This document shows positions 26,469 through 34,778 of a stretch of 64,000 nt of DNA, piece by piece (positions within the stretch are counted from its first letter, which is position 1; every line of letters starts with the position of its first letter). Origin of the DNA: DASXKD01 sp963734725. GTDB lineage: Bacteria > Actinomycetota > Actinomycetes > Streptosporangiales > Streptosporangiaceae. The stretch is from positions 21,192-85,191 of the forward strand of contig CAVTIX010000003.1 in NCBI GenBank assembly GCA_963734725.1. The letters run 5' to 3'. The translations under genes were made by a program, and so were the position numbers. Under the pieces are notes generated by a model. The model ran no database searches, was not told where the DNA came from, and saw only the letters and a list, made by a program, of their open reading frames with translations.

Positions 26469-28484
26469 CTATGGGCGCCCGCTGCGCTCCAGCGCGGTCT
26501 GCCCGGTTCCGGCCGGCTGCTCCGCGACCGCGTGTTCTTCGTAGACGTACCTGCCGCCGCGCAGCAGGGACACCCCGGCGGCGATGACGAGCAGGCAGAT
26601 CGCCATGATGAACACGATGTTCAGGCCGTGGTGGAACGGGCCGGAGATGAGCTCAGGGAAGAACTGCTTGCCGGTGAGCACCGCGACGTGGCCGGCGGGC
26701 AGGTGGGCCAGGGCGCCGGTCGGGCCGAGGAGCTGGGCAACTGGGTTGTAGCCGAGGAAGGCGGCGAACAGGCTGCCGACCGGGGGCAGCGAGCCGATCT
26801 TGACCGCGACCGCGTGCGGGACGCCCTGGGCGGCGAGGCCATGAGTCAGCGTGGTCGGCAGGGTCGCGGCCAGCCCGGCGATCATCAGCGTGAAGAAGAT
26901 CCCGATCGAGAGCACGAAGCCGGAGTTCTGGAACGTGGCGAGCATGCCGGACGCGGCGCCGCGCTGCTTGGCCGGGACGCTGTTCATGATCCCGGCTGCG
27001 TTCGGCGCGGAGAACAGGCCCATCCCGGCGCCGGCCACGAAAATCAGCAGGGCGAACACCCCGTAGCGGAAGTTGGTGGGGATGAACAGCAGGCCGGCGA
27101 ACCCCAGGGCCGACACGAGCAGGCCGCCCGAGGCGAACCAGCGGGCCCCGTGCTTGTCCGACAGCCAGCCTGACACCGGGCCCGAGAATACGAATCCGCC
27201 GGTCAGCGGGAGCAGGAAGATGCCCGCCCACAGCGGGGTGTCCTTGAAGTTGTAGCCGTGCAGCGGCAGCCAGATCCCCTGCAACCAGATGATCAGCATG
27301 AACTGGAGCCCGCCGCGGGCGATCGAGGCGAGCAGGGTGGCGCTGATCCCGGCCGCGAACGCCCGGATTCTCAACAGGTGCAGGTCGAACATGGGCGCGG
27401 CGACGTGCAGTTCGACGAAGCAGAACACCACCAGCATGGCGATGCCGCCCAATATGCCGCTGAGCACCAGTGGGCTGGTCCAGCCCATCGAGTGCCCGCC
27501 GTAGGGCAGCAGCCCGTAGGTGATGCCCACCAGCAGCGCGATCAGGCCGATCGCGAACGTGATGTTGCCCAGCCAGTCGATCCGGGCAGGGGTCCGGATC
27601 CCCTCCTCCCGCAGGCTGAGATAGGACCAGATGGCGCCGCCGATGCCGATCGGCACCGAGACGATGAAGACCAGCCGCCAGTCGATGGCGGCCAGCACCC
27701 CGCCGAGGATCAGGCCGATAAACATGCCGGAGATGCCGGCCACCTGGTTGATGCCCATCGCGGTGCCGCGCTGGTTGGACGGGAACGCGTCGGTCAGGAT
27801 CGCAGGGGCGTTGGCCATCAGCATCGCCCCGCCGATCGCCTGGATCACCCGGAAGCCAATCAGCCACAGCGCGCCGGGCGGCCCGGTCAACGGGTCGAAC
27901 GGCAGCGCCAGCGCGCCGAGGGCGAAGATCGTGAACCCGGCGTTGTACATCTTGACCCGGCCGTAGATGTCGCCGAGGCGGCCGAGCGTGACCACCAGGA
28001 CGGCCGAGACGACCAGGTACCCCATCAGCATCCACAGCAGGTAGCTGACGTTGCCCGGGGTCAGCGGGTTCAGCTTGATACCGCGGAAGATCGCGGGCAA
28101 CGAGATGATCACGATCGACGCGTTGACGGTCGCCGCCAGCATGCCCAGCGTCGTGTTGGACAGCGCAAGCCACTTGTAGTGCGTCCCGCGCAGCCCATCC
28201 CGGATTCCCCGCGGCGCGCCGCCCGGCGCAGCGCCTCCGGGCGCCGTCCCGGTGGGACGGGAACCGTTCCCGGTGCGAGCCTGGGCCCCGCCAGCCGGGG
28301 CGCTGCCAACGGGGGCACTGCCAGCGGCGGCGCCGTCGGCTGCGGCGTTGCCGGATGGCGCGCTGGCAGCGGCGGAACCCCCTGCCGGGGCCGCGCCTGC
28401 GGGCGTCCCACGCGCAGCGCCGTCGGGTCCGCCCGCACCGTCTCGCCGGGGCATGTTCGCTTGGCCGTTCGCGGACTCGCTCAC
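26469..28484 (-). CDS. MFS transporter, DHA2 family, with long low-complexity N-terminus
   Basis: Predicted 14-helix drug/proton antiporter of 671 residues. The first 95 residues are Ala/Gly/Pro-rich and probably cytoplasmic and disordered. The membrane part begins YKWLALSNTTLGMLAATVNASIVIISLPAIFRGI, then GRLGDIYGRVKMYNAGF (motif A) and FPSNQRGTAMGINQVAGISGMFIGLILGG, typical of the EmrB-like branch. The GTG at 28482-28484 follows GAGGAG. An upstream dyad (28514-28526) may be its operator. The MarR gene at 25855 is convergent with it and could control it in trans, but this is not shown. Confidence 0.9.
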   Translation of the reverse strand: MSESANGQANMPRRDGAGGPDGAARGTPAGAAPAGGSAAASAPSGNAAADGAAAGSAPVGSAPAGGAQARTGNGSRPTGTAPGGAAPGGAPRGIRDGLRGTHYKWLALSNTTLGMLAATVNASIVIISLPAIFRGIKLNPLTPGNVSYLLWMLMGYLVVSAVLVVTLGRLGDIYGRVKMYNAGFTIFALGALALPFDPLTGPPGALWLIGFRVIQAIGGAMLMANAPAILTDAFPSNQRGTAMGINQVAGISGMFIGLILGGVLAAIDWRLVFIVSVPIGIGGAIWSYLSLREEGIRTPARIDWLGNITFAIGLIALLVGITYGLLPYGGHSMGWTSPLVLSGILGGIAMLVVFCFVELHVAAPMFDLHLLRIRAFAAGISATLLASIARGGLQFMLIIWLQGIWLPLHGYNFKDTPLWAGIFLLPLTGGFVFSGPVSGWLSDKHGARWFASGGLLVSALGFAGLLFIPTNFRYGVFALLIFVAGAGMGLFSAPNAAGIMNSVPAKQRGAASGMLATFQNSGFVLSIGIFFTLMIAGLAATLPTTLTHGLAAQGVPHAVAVKIGSLPPVGSLFAAFLGYNPVAQLLGPTGALAHLPAGHVAVLTGKQFFPELISGPFHHGLNIVFIMAICLLVIAAGVSLLRGGRYVYEEHAVAEQPAGTGQTALERSGRP

Positions 28485-28513
28485 CTGCTAGTAATCTCCT
28501 CGCTCAGCATTAA

Positions 28514-28526
28514 TTGCTATTAGCAA
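28514..28526. promoter_or_regulatory. short dyad TTGCT-ATT-AGCAA, possible operator of the DHA2 exporter
   Basis: A perfect 5-bp inverted repeat with a 3-bp centre, embedded in an AT-rich island 30 bp upstream of the exporter start. TATAGT on the minus strand nearby could serve as its -10. MarR and TetR proteins use such sites; which regulator acts here is unknown. Confidence 0.45.
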
Positions 28527-28723
28527 ACTATATCAGTAGGGGCCTCACCTGGGACAACAGTCTCGCCATCCGGGCTCCCGCTTAAAGGGCGGCCCACAAG
28601 GCAAGACGATGCTCTCGGCTGAGAACGTAGGGCACTTCCCATTTGAATGTGCGCAGGCCCGGGCATCATCTTGAAAGGAGCCCGGCCTGCCGGGTGCTCG
28701 GGGCGCCGGGCAGAGCCGGGTCA

Positions 28724-28778
28724 GGGGCGGAGCCCCGGCACCGCCGTCTCCCCCCCGCGGCGGCCGGGGCTCCGCCCC
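28724..28778. repeat. long GC hairpin with GGGGCGGAGCCCCGG arms
   Basis: GGGGCGGAGCCCCGG at 28724-28738 pairs with CCGGGGCTCCGCCCC at 28764-28778. Inner CACCGCCG and CGGCGG extend the stem to about 20 bp. It has the look of the palindromic intergenic elements common in high-GC actinomycetes. It lies between two minus-strand genes and lacks a T-run. Confidence 0.6.
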
Positions 28779-28927
28779 GCTTGACGTGTCCCCGGCAGCC
28801 GAGACCCCGGGCTAGAAGCAACGCCGGCCCGGGGTCCTGACGGGCCCTCACGACGGCCGGATCCGGGAGCCCGTGCTGTCAGGCCTGGCAGAAAGTACCG
28901 GGTCGGCATCCGTAGGCGCGCCGGGTT

Positions 28928-29137
28928 TCAGGATTCATTGTCGAGGCGGCTCAAGGCCATTAGCTCAAGGCCAAACTCCATGATGCGGTTCAGCACGCCG
29001 AACAGGCCCGCCTGGTCCAGTTCGCCGGTCAGCCCGGTGTCCGCGCCGTTGGATTCGACGCAGAGATCTTCGAACGCTTGGCGGGTGAGTTCACCCAGCG
29101 TGCCAGACACCACGATCCGGTAACGGTGGGGTCCCAC
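28928..29137 (-). CDS. small conserved-looking hypothetical protein, 69 residues
   Basis: The GTG at 29135-29137 follows AGAGGAAG and opens a 69-residue protein, YRIVVSGTLGELTRQAFEDLCVE...ELDQAGLFGVLNRIMEFGLELMALSR. I recall similar small proteins in actinomycetes, with an alternating beta/alpha pattern that begins with a V-x-G-x-L-G strand; function unknown. It has no membrane or signal segment. It stands alone with GC-rich spacers on both sides. Confidence 0.65.
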   Translation of the reverse strand: MGPHRYRIVVSGTLGELTRQAFEDLCVESNGADTGLTGELDQAGLFGVLNRIMEFGLELMALSRLDNES

Positions 29138-29495
29138 GCTGCTTCCTCTGGGTACGGGCGACCGGCATGCCGATCCGGGGCCGAACAGGCTGGCGAGCGT
29201 TCTCCGACGCCCGCAAGCGGTACCGGTGCGGGTGCGTCGCTCGCCCAGCAGCGCGCCGCGGCCGGCGCATCCTGCGCTAGCCAGCTAGCTTCGGGCGGCT
29301 GGCTGGATCAAGACAGGGTCGCGGGCGGTCCGTGAACGCTGGAGCACACAGCCCCCCCGGCTCGCTCACCTGTGCACCCCAGCGCCTGTGCCAGTTAAAT
29401 GCACGTTTACGGCACGGCATGTTAAAAACGAGGGAGCGAACGGGAGCGAACGGGAGCGCGTACGCGGCCCGCCAGTGTTCTTTCGGTGCGCGAGG
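29138..29495. other. intergenic region containing family 2 repeat copy 1
   Basis: No gene is supported. 29322-29445 is one copy of a repeat shared with 30438-30561. The tandem decamer gggagcgaac follows at its end (29433-29453), just ahead of the XRE-like gene. Confidence 0.4.
29322..29445. repeat. dispersed intergenic repeat, family 2, copy 1
   Basis: About 120 bp closely similar to 30438-30561, in the same orientation. The conserved core GTGCCAGTTAAATGCAC-G-TTTACGGCAC (29388-29415) is an imperfect hairpin with GTGCC/GGCAC and TTTAC/GTTAAA pairing. It ends with GGAGCGAACGGG shortly before the start of the next gene. Confidence 0.7.
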
Positions 29496-29993
29496 GTGCC
29501 TACGTTGACCGATGTGACGAGTGAGACTTTGCGCCGGTGGCGTGAGTCCAGGGGCTGGGACGTGCCTCGGATGGCACGTGAGCTCCGCAAGGCCGCCAGT
29601 GGTTCCGGCGAGGACGTCGCCGCCCACCATGGCCTGGTGAAGATGATCCCGCAGTGGGAACGAGGCAAGCGTGCCCCCCGCGAGCGGTACCGGCTGCTGT
29701 ACCTGGAGATCTTCAAAGACGCGCTGGGCGGCCTGTCGCATGGCATGGGATTGGGCACCGATCTCGCGGTCCGGCTCGCCGAAGTCCGCTCGCGTGCGGC
29801 CGGCCTGCCGGGCGCGGGCCAGATCAGGGGACTGGAGGCCAGCGCCCTGGCCAGGCAGGGGACCACCATGACGCCCGCGGAGATCCGCGCCCTGGCCGCG
29901 GAGGCGATAGCCCATCTGCACCAGGTCGCCGATAAGCTCGCGGAACTGTCGGCGCTGCTCGCCGACGGCGAGGCCGGCGAGGGCAAGCCATGA
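29496..29993 (+). CDS. XRE-like helix-turn-helix protein
   Basis: Probable DNA-binding protein of 165 residues from GTG 29496; GTG 29514 is an alternative. The N-terminal half is a helix-turn-helix of the kind LRRWRESRGWDVPRMARELRKAA...HHGLVKMIPQWERGKRAPRERYRLLYLEIF, common in actinomycete XRE proteins. The C-terminal half is helical (IRALAAEAIAHLHQVADKLAELSALLADGE), likely for oligomerisation. The next ORF starts inside its stop codon (ATGA), so the two are translationally coupled. The family 2 repeat immediately upstream may carry its promoter or operator. Confidence 0.8.
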   Translation: MPTLTDVTSETLRRWRESRGWDVPRMARELRKAASGSGEDVAAHHGLVKMIPQWERGKRAPRERYRLLYLEIFKDALGGLSHGMGLGTDLAVRLAEVRSRAAGLPGAGQIRGLEASALARQGTTMTPAEIRALAAEAIAHLHQVADKLAELSALLADGEAGEGKP

Positions 29994-30127
29994 CCGCGCG
30001 TGATGACGAGATCAGGCGGGTGCTGGCCGAACTGGACGTTCACATCGCCGAAGTCGAGGCCGGCGTCACCGTCCTCAAAGCGCTCTTGGCCGACGACGAA
30101 GCCCCCGGAGACGAAGGCCCCGGGTGA
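29990..30127 (+). CDS. small ORF of 45 residues coupled to the XRE-like gene
   Basis: ATG 29990 overlaps the stop of the XRE-like gene by four bases (ATGA). The product is acidic and helical: DDEIRRVLAELDVHIAEVEAGVTVLKALLADDE. Its heptad-like Leu/Val spacing suggests a short coiled coil that could bind the C-terminal helix of the upstream protein. Codon use keeps a high third-position GC. I do not know a family name. Confidence 0.55.
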   Translation: MTARDDEIRRVLAELDVHIAEVEAGVTVLKALLADDEAPGDEGPG

Positions 30128-30625
30128 CCTAGAGACGCCGCCGGCAGGCAGCGTCCGGGACCCGAACGCGGGCACGGCGCGCGGCCCCGGCGACGGGACC
30201 GCAGCGGCGGCGATCACTGTTCCCGTGACCGCGTTCTGGGTGCATGCGGATCTGCGCGTGGCTGGGCAAGACTTGCCTGGTGGGCGGGCACCAGCCCCTT
30301 GGCTGCGGAAGAGAGGGGTTTGATCCGTCGCTGCTCCGCCGGAGGCCCACCGTAGTCGCAGGTCAGGTTGTGTCCCCCGGGTATGAGTGAAGGTCTTGAT
30401 CAGGTAGGCGGCGCGCTGGCCGCCGGCGCGCACTGACCGGGCGGCCCATGAACGCTAGGGCGCACAAGCCCCCGAGGCTTGGCTCACCTGCGCTCCAGCG
30501 CCCGTGCCAGTTAAATGCACCTTTACGGCACGGCCTTCTAAAACGAAGGAGCGAACGGGAGGCCGGTACCGGCGCTTCGCCCGCGGAAGGTGACGGCGCT
30601 GGCCAGGGACGGATATTTTCGTGGA
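30128..30625. other. intergenic region containing family 2 repeat copy 2
   Basis: No gene is supported in 30128-30437. A patch near 30300-30325 (aggggtttgatccg) recalls a tRNA T-arm, but no cloverleaf can be drawn. 30438-30561 is the second repeat copy, and the DUF1707 gene follows. Confidence 0.4.
30438..30561. repeat. dispersed intergenic repeat, family 2, copy 2
   Basis: Counterpart of 29322-29445. The hairpin core GTGCCAGTTAAATGCAC-C-TTTACGGCAC is at 30504-30531, differing by one loop base from copy 1. It ends with GGAGCGAACGGGA 65 bp before the DUF1707 start. Confidence 0.7.
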
Positions 30626-31240
30626 GTGAGCCCGGCACGCAAACCCAGCGACCTGCGCGCGTCCGACCATGACCGGGAACGGGTCGTGGCGGCTCTCGCC
30701 GAGGCGGCGGGCGACGGGCGGCTCACCCTGGAGGAACATGCCCAGCGCGTGGAGCGCGCCTACCGGGCGCGTACCCTCGGCGAACTCGCGTCGCTGACCA
30801 CCGACCTCGCCTCGCCCGCCGGGCAGCCGCTGCAGCTTGACGACTCCCGCTCGATCACCGCGTTCTTCGCCACCACGCAGCGAAATGGGCGCTGGGTGGT
30901 GCCCGACCGGCTCACCGTGGCCGCGGTGGGCGGCCAGGTGATCCTCGACCTGCGCCAGGCCCTGCTGCAGGGCACGCACACCGTCGTGAACGCCACCCTG
31001 CTCGGCGGCCAGTTGCACCTGCACGTGCCGGACGGGGTCCGGGTGACCGTGACCAGCACGCGGCAGCCAGCCCGGGTCCAGGCAGGCCTGGCCGCCCGGC
31101 CGGCCCCGGCGATGCCGCCCGGCACGCCGTTGATCGAGGTCCGGTCGTTCAGCCTCGCGGGCCGCGTGCACGTGCACGCGCCGCGCAGGCCGAGGGCACG
31201 CTGGGGCGGCCGGTTCGCACGCCGGACCGGCCCGCGTTGA
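30626..31240 (+). CDS. DUF1707 domain-containing protein
   Basis: Protein of 204 residues from GTG 30626; an in-frame upstream start near 30590 is possible. The N-terminal DUF1707 domain reads LRASDHDRERVVAALAEAAGDGRLTLEEHAQRVERAYRARTLGELASLTTDL. The C-terminal half (ITAFFATTQRNGRWVVPDRLTVAAVGGQVILDLRQALL...ATLLGGQLHLHVPDGVRV) resembles the beta-helical LiaF-like cell-wall-stress domain. No membrane helix is present. The methyltransferase gene overlaps its stop. Members are often linked to envelope stress, but no role is proven. Confidence 0.88.
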   Translation: MSPARKPSDLRASDHDRERVVAALAEAAGDGRLTLEEHAQRVERAYRARTLGELASLTTDLASPAGQPLQLDDSRSITAFFATTQRNGRWVVPDRLTVAAVGGQVILDLRQALLQGTHTVVNATLLGGQLHLHVPDGVRVTVTSTRQPARVQAGLAARPAPAMPPGTPLIEVRSFSLAGRVHVHAPRRPRARWGGRFARRTGPR

Positions 31241-32052
31241 CCACACCCATGCCGGTACCCCCAACGCCGTTTCCCGAGTCCGCGATCGTCACCAGGCTGC
31301 GGGCCGCCGGATGCGTGTTCGCCGAGGATGAGGCGCGGCTGCTGTTGGCGGAGGCCCGTACGCCTGCCGAGCTGTCCGCCATGGTGGAGAGGCGCGCGGA
31401 TGGCGAGCCTCTGGAACACGTCCTCGGCTGGGCAGACTTCTGCGGCCTGCGCGTCGCCGTCGATCACGGGGTCTTCGTGCCCCGCCGCCGCACCGAGTTC
31501 CTGGTCCGCCAGGCCGTCGCGATCGCTCCGCCGTGCCCGGTCGTCGTGGACCTGTGCTGCGGCGCCGGTGCGGTGGGCGCCGCGCTCGCCGCGGCCCTGG
31601 ATATCGCCGAGCTGCACGCCGCGGACATCGACCCGGCCGCCGTCCGCTGCGCCCGGCGCAATATCGCCGCGGCGGGCGGCCAGGTCTACGCGGGTGACCT
31701 GTTCGAGCCGCTGCCCGCCGCGCTGCGCGGCCGGGTCGGCATCCTGGCCGCTAACGTGCCGTACGTGCCCACGGCCGAGGTCGGGCTGCTGCCGGCCGAG
31801 GCGCGCCTGCACGAGCCGCGGGCCGCGCTCGACGGCGGCGCCGACGGGCTGGACGTGCTGCGGCGGGTGGCCGCCGAGGCGCCGCGGTGGCTGGCCGAGG
31901 GCGGCAGCCTGCTGGTGGAGGTCAGCGAGCGCCAAGAACAAGCAGCATGCGAAACGACCCGTCGTGGTGGCCTGGTCCCGCGGGTGGTCCGGTCCGCCGA
32001 GTTCGGCGCCACGGTCATCGTGGCCACCAGACCAGCTGGATCGCCGGGCTAA
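31237..32052 (+). CDS. PrmC/HemK-like protein N5-glutamine methyltransferase homolog
   Basis: SAM-dependent methyltransferase of 271 residues from TTG 31237, overlapping the upstream stop; ATG 31249 is an alternative. SAM-binding motifs are VVVDLCCGAGAVGAAL and LHAADIDPAAVRCARRN. The catalytic motif is NVPYVP instead of the NPPY of true PrmC. This marks the related family of putative protein-glutamine methyltransferases with unknown substrate. The N-terminal helical part (LRAAGCVFAEDEARLLL, LEHVLGWADFCGLRV, VFVPRRRTEFLV) matches PrmC layout. Confidence 0.85.
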   Translation: MTTPMPVPPTPFPESAIVTRLRAAGCVFAEDEARLLLAEARTPAELSAMVERRADGEPLEHVLGWADFCGLRVAVDHGVFVPRRRTEFLVRQAVAIAPPCPVVVDLCCGAGAVGAALAAALDIAELHAADIDPAAVRCARRNIAAAGGQVYAGDLFEPLPAALRGRVGILAANVPYVPTAEVGLLPAEARLHEPRAALDGGADGLDVLRRVAAEAPRWLAEGGSLLVEVSERQEQAACETTRRGGLVPRVVRSAEFGATVIVATRPAGSPG

Positions 32053-32191
32053 CACCCGCTGCGCAGGCAGTCAGCCGCAGCCGGTGCGGTGCGTCGCGTA
32101 GATGATCACCGCGGGGTTTTGGAACACCTGCTGGTGGTGGGCCGGGCCGGCGGCGAATCCCGCGAGGTCGGCGCCGTTGCGCTCAGTCCGT

Positions 32192-33247
32192 CTAGTCGAA
32201 GTTGACGGAGCTATAAGCGCGTAGTTTCCACAACTGGTGCTCGCTGGTGATGGTCCTGATGGTGCCCGAGCGGGCGCGCATCACCAGCGAGTGCGACGTC
32301 GCGCCGCCGGCCCGGTACCTGATGCCCGCCAGCAGTTCCCCGTCGGTGATGCCGGTAGCGGCGAAGAACGCGTCCTCCGAGGCGACCAGGTCATCGGTGG
32401 TCAGCACCCGGGACAGGTCGTGCCCGGCGGCGACGGCCTTCTCCCGCTCGGCGTCGTCGCGCGGGGCGAGACGGCCCTGGATGGTGCCACCCAGGCACTT
32501 GATCGCGCACGCGGCGATAATGCCCTCGGGCGTGCCGCCGGTGCCGAGCAGCAGGTCAACTCCGGTGCCATCGCGCGCTGCCATGATCGCGCCGGCCACG
32601 TCGCCGTCGGTGATGAGCTGAATCCGTGCGCCGGCCGCCCGGACCTCGGAGATCAGCTCGGCGTGCCGCGGCCGGTCCAGGATGACCACGGTCACGTCGT
32701 GCGGGGAGCAGGCCTTGGCCTTGGCGACCTGGGCGATGTTGTGCGCCACCGGCGCCTCGAGGTCCACCACACCGGCCGCGGCCGGCCCGGTGACCAGCTT
32801 GCGCATGTAGAAGACCGCGGACGGGTCATACATCGAGCCGCGGGCGCTGACGGCCAGCACGGAGATCGCGTTCGGCATGCCATTGGCGGTCAGCCGGGTG
32901 CCGTCAATCGGGTCCACGGCGACGTCGCAGGCGGGCCCGCTGCCGTCGCCCACCTCTTCGCCGTTGAAGAGCATGGGGGCGTGATCCTTCTCGCCCTCCC
33001 CGATCACCACGACGCCGTCCATCGAGACCGTGTTGATCAGCATGCGCATCGCGTGCACCGCGGCGCCGTCGGCGCCGTTCTTGTCCCCTCGGCCCACCCA
33101 CCGGGCGGCGGCCATGGCGCCAGCCTCGGTGACCCGGACGAGTTCCATGGCGAGGTTGCGGTCGGGGGCATGTCCGGGGGGCCGTGGCGGCTCGCTCACC
33201 GTGACCACGGGCTGGCCTGGGATGCCGTCGGTCTCGTGCTCTGTCAT
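32192..33247 (-). CDS. glpX: fructose-1,6-bisphosphatase, class II
   Basis: Gluconeogenic enzyme hydrolysing fructose 1,6-bisphosphate; Mg2+-dependent cytosolic protein of 351 residues. Metal and substrate motifs are WVGRGDKNGADGAAVHAMR, VVIGEGEKDHAPML, DVAVDPIDGTRLTANG, LITDGDVAGAI and GTGGTPEGIIAACAIKCLGG, all intact. The ATG at 33245-33247 follows GGAAGG. It lies just downstream of xseB in the same direction, near the order seen around M. tuberculosis glpX (Rv1099c). Confidence 0.96.
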   Translation of the reverse strand: MTEHETDGIPGQPVVTVSEPPRPPGHAPDRNLAMELVRVTEAGAMAAARWVGRGDKNGADGAAVHAMRMLINTVSMDGVVVIGEGEKDHAPMLFNGEEVGDGSGPACDVAVDPIDGTRLTANGMPNAISVLAVSARGSMYDPSAVFYMRKLVTGPAAAGVVDLEAPVAHNIAQVAKAKACSPHDVTVVILDRPRHAELISEVRAAGARIQLITDGDVAGAIMAARDGTGVDLLLGTGGTPEGIIAACAIKCLGGTIQGRLAPRDDAEREKAVAAGHDLSRVLTTDDLVASEDAFFAATGITDGELLAGIRYRAGGATSHSLVMRARSGTIRTITSEHQLWKLRAYSSVNFD

Positions 33248-33277
33248 GGCAGGCGCCTTCCGTCGGGATCTAACAGG

Positions 33278-33544
33278 TCAGAACGGCGCCCCGGGCTCGC
33301 TCGGCGCCGCATCTTCCGCCGACGCCGCGGTGAGCCGCGCCCTGGCGCCTTCGAGCCACTCTGAGCAGATGGTGGCCAGTCGCTCGCCCTGTTCCCAGAG
33401 TTCCAGCGACTCCTCAAGAGTGAGCCCCCCACTCTCCAGCCGCCGGACCACGTCGGCGAGCTGGTCGCGCGCCTCCTCGTAGGGGACCGGGGATGCTGCC
33501 TCCGTCACTGTGCCAACGTCAGCCGGCCGGACGTCAGGTCTCAC
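33278..33544 (-). CDS. xseB: exodeoxyribonuclease VII small subunit
   Basis: Small subunit of exonuclease VII, 88 residues, which binds XseA helices and helps degrade single-stranded DNA. The family core is PYEEARDQLADVVRRLESGGLTLEESLELWEQGERLATIC. The GTG at 33542-33544 lies inside the end of xseA with GGAAGGGG upstream, so the start is translationally coupled. Confidence 0.93.
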   Translation of the reverse strand: MRPDVRPADVGTVTEAASPVPYEEARDQLADVVRRLESGGLTLEESLELWEQGERLATICSEWLEGARARLTAASAEDAAPSEPGAPF

Positions 33545-34748
33545 GGGCCCCTTCCGCGGTGACCGAGAGCTGGTCGTTGGCGAACCGCACGGTCAGGCGT
33601 TCCCCCCCGCCGACCTCGCCGGCGCTGCGCACCACGCCCCCGCCGGGACGCTGCACGATGGCGTAGCCACGCTGCAGCGTGGCTGAGGGCGCCAGGGCAA
33701 GCAGCCGGGCCCGTAGATGGCTCATGTCATCGGCGGCGCGGCCAAGCTCGACCGTCAGAGCCCGGCGGCCGCGCTCGGCCAGCGCGGTCACCTGTTCCTG
33801 CCGTCGGTCGATCTCCCGCACCGGGTCAGCGAGCACCGGCCGCGACCGCATGCCGTCAAGCCAAGCGCGCTCCCGGTCCAGCCTGCCCGCGACGATCCGG
33901 TGCGCGCGGGACCGCAGCTGTGCGATCAGGCCGAGTTGCTCGGTCACGTCCGGAACCACCCGCCGTGCCGCGTCGGTGGGCGTGGACGCCCGGACGTCGG
34001 CGACCAGGTCGAGCAGCGGGGTGTCCTGCTCGTGGCCGATCGCGCTGACCACCGGGGTCCGGCAGGCGGCCACCGCGCGCAGCAGCGATTCATCGGAGAA
34101 CGGCAGCAGGTCCTCGATCGACCCGCCGCCCCTGGCGATGATGATCACGTCGACAGCCGAGTCGGTGTCTAGCCGGGCCAGGGCGTCGATGATCTCGGCC
34201 ACCGCGAATGCGCCCTGCACGGCGACCTGCTCGACCCGGAACCGCACCGCTGGCCAGCGCCTGGCCGCGTTGCGCTGGACGTCTCGCTGGGCCGCCGAGT
34301 CACGGCCGCATATCAGCCCGATGCATCCAGGCAGGAACGGCAGTGGGCGCTTGCGCTCGGCCGCGAACAGCCCTTCCGCGGCCAGCGCCCGGCGCAGCCG
34401 CTCCAGCCTGGCCAGCAGCTCACCGATGCCAACGGCACGGATCTCCAGCGCGGTCAGTGAGAACGACCCGCGGGCCACGTTGAACTCGGGCTTGGCCCAC
34501 ACCACCACGCGGGCGCCTTCACTGGGTGCCGGGTCGGCTGCCTCCAGCACCGTCCGCGCACAGAGCACCCGGACTGATACGGCGGCCACCGGATCCCGCA
34601 AGGTCAGGAACACCGTGTTGCCGCGCTTGGTCAGTTCGGCGATCTGGCCCTCGACCCAGACCCGGCCCAGACGGCCCACCCATTCGCCGACCAGGCGCAG
34701 CACGGTGCGCACGGGAACGGGTGACTCAGCGGAGGTCTCCAGCGGCAT
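33534..34748 (-). CDS. xseA: exodeoxyribonuclease VII large subunit
   Basis: Catalytic subunit of exonuclease VII, 404 residues. An N-terminal OB fold (GRVWVEGQIAELTKRGNTVFLTLRD) is followed by the nuclease domain with GLICGRDSAAQRDVQRNAARRWP, IIIARGGGSIEDLLPFSDESLLRA and PVVSAIGHEQDTPLLDLVADVRASTPTDAA, then a helical region and a C-terminal strand. It overlaps xseB by 11 bases. Upstream is the lipid-droplet-like protein, the same order as Rv1107c-Rv1109c. Confidence 0.96.
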   Translation of the reverse strand: MPLETSAESPVPVRTVLRLVGEWVGRLGRVWVEGQIAELTKRGNTVFLTLRDPVAAVSVRVLCARTVLEAADPAPSEGARVVVWAKPEFNVARGSFSLTALEIRAVGIGELLARLERLRRALAAEGLFAAERKRPLPFLPGCIGLICGRDSAAQRDVQRNAARRWPAVRFRVEQVAVQGAFAVAEIIDALARLDTDSAVDVIIIARGGGSIEDLLPFSDESLLRAVAACRTPVVSAIGHEQDTPLLDLVADVRASTPTDAARRVVPDVTEQLGLIAQLRSRAHRIVAGRLDRERAWLDGMRSRPVLADPVREIDRRQEQVTALAERGRRALTVELGRAADDMSHLRARLLALAPSATLQRGYAIVQRPGGGVVRSAGEVGGGERLTVRFANDQLSVTAEGARET

Positions 34749-34778
34749 GGCACCACCACAATGGCATGCGTCCCGCTG

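Larger units (their letters stand above)
28485..28927. other. intergenic region with exporter promoter and GC-rich hairpins
   Basis: The first 60 bases are AT-rich and hold the putative exporter promoter and the dyad at 28514-28526. The rest is GC-rich with no supported gene, and includes the strong hairpin at 28724-28778. Confidence 0.4.

Noticed and set aside
30285..30330. tRNA-like gtttgatccg patch
   Set aside because: No T-stem pairing and no cloverleaf around it.
32053..32191. Minus-strand peptide ending QVFQNPAVIIYATHRTGCG downstream of glpX
   Set aside because: Possible remnant, but it has no start codon with a ribosome site and I cannot place the family.
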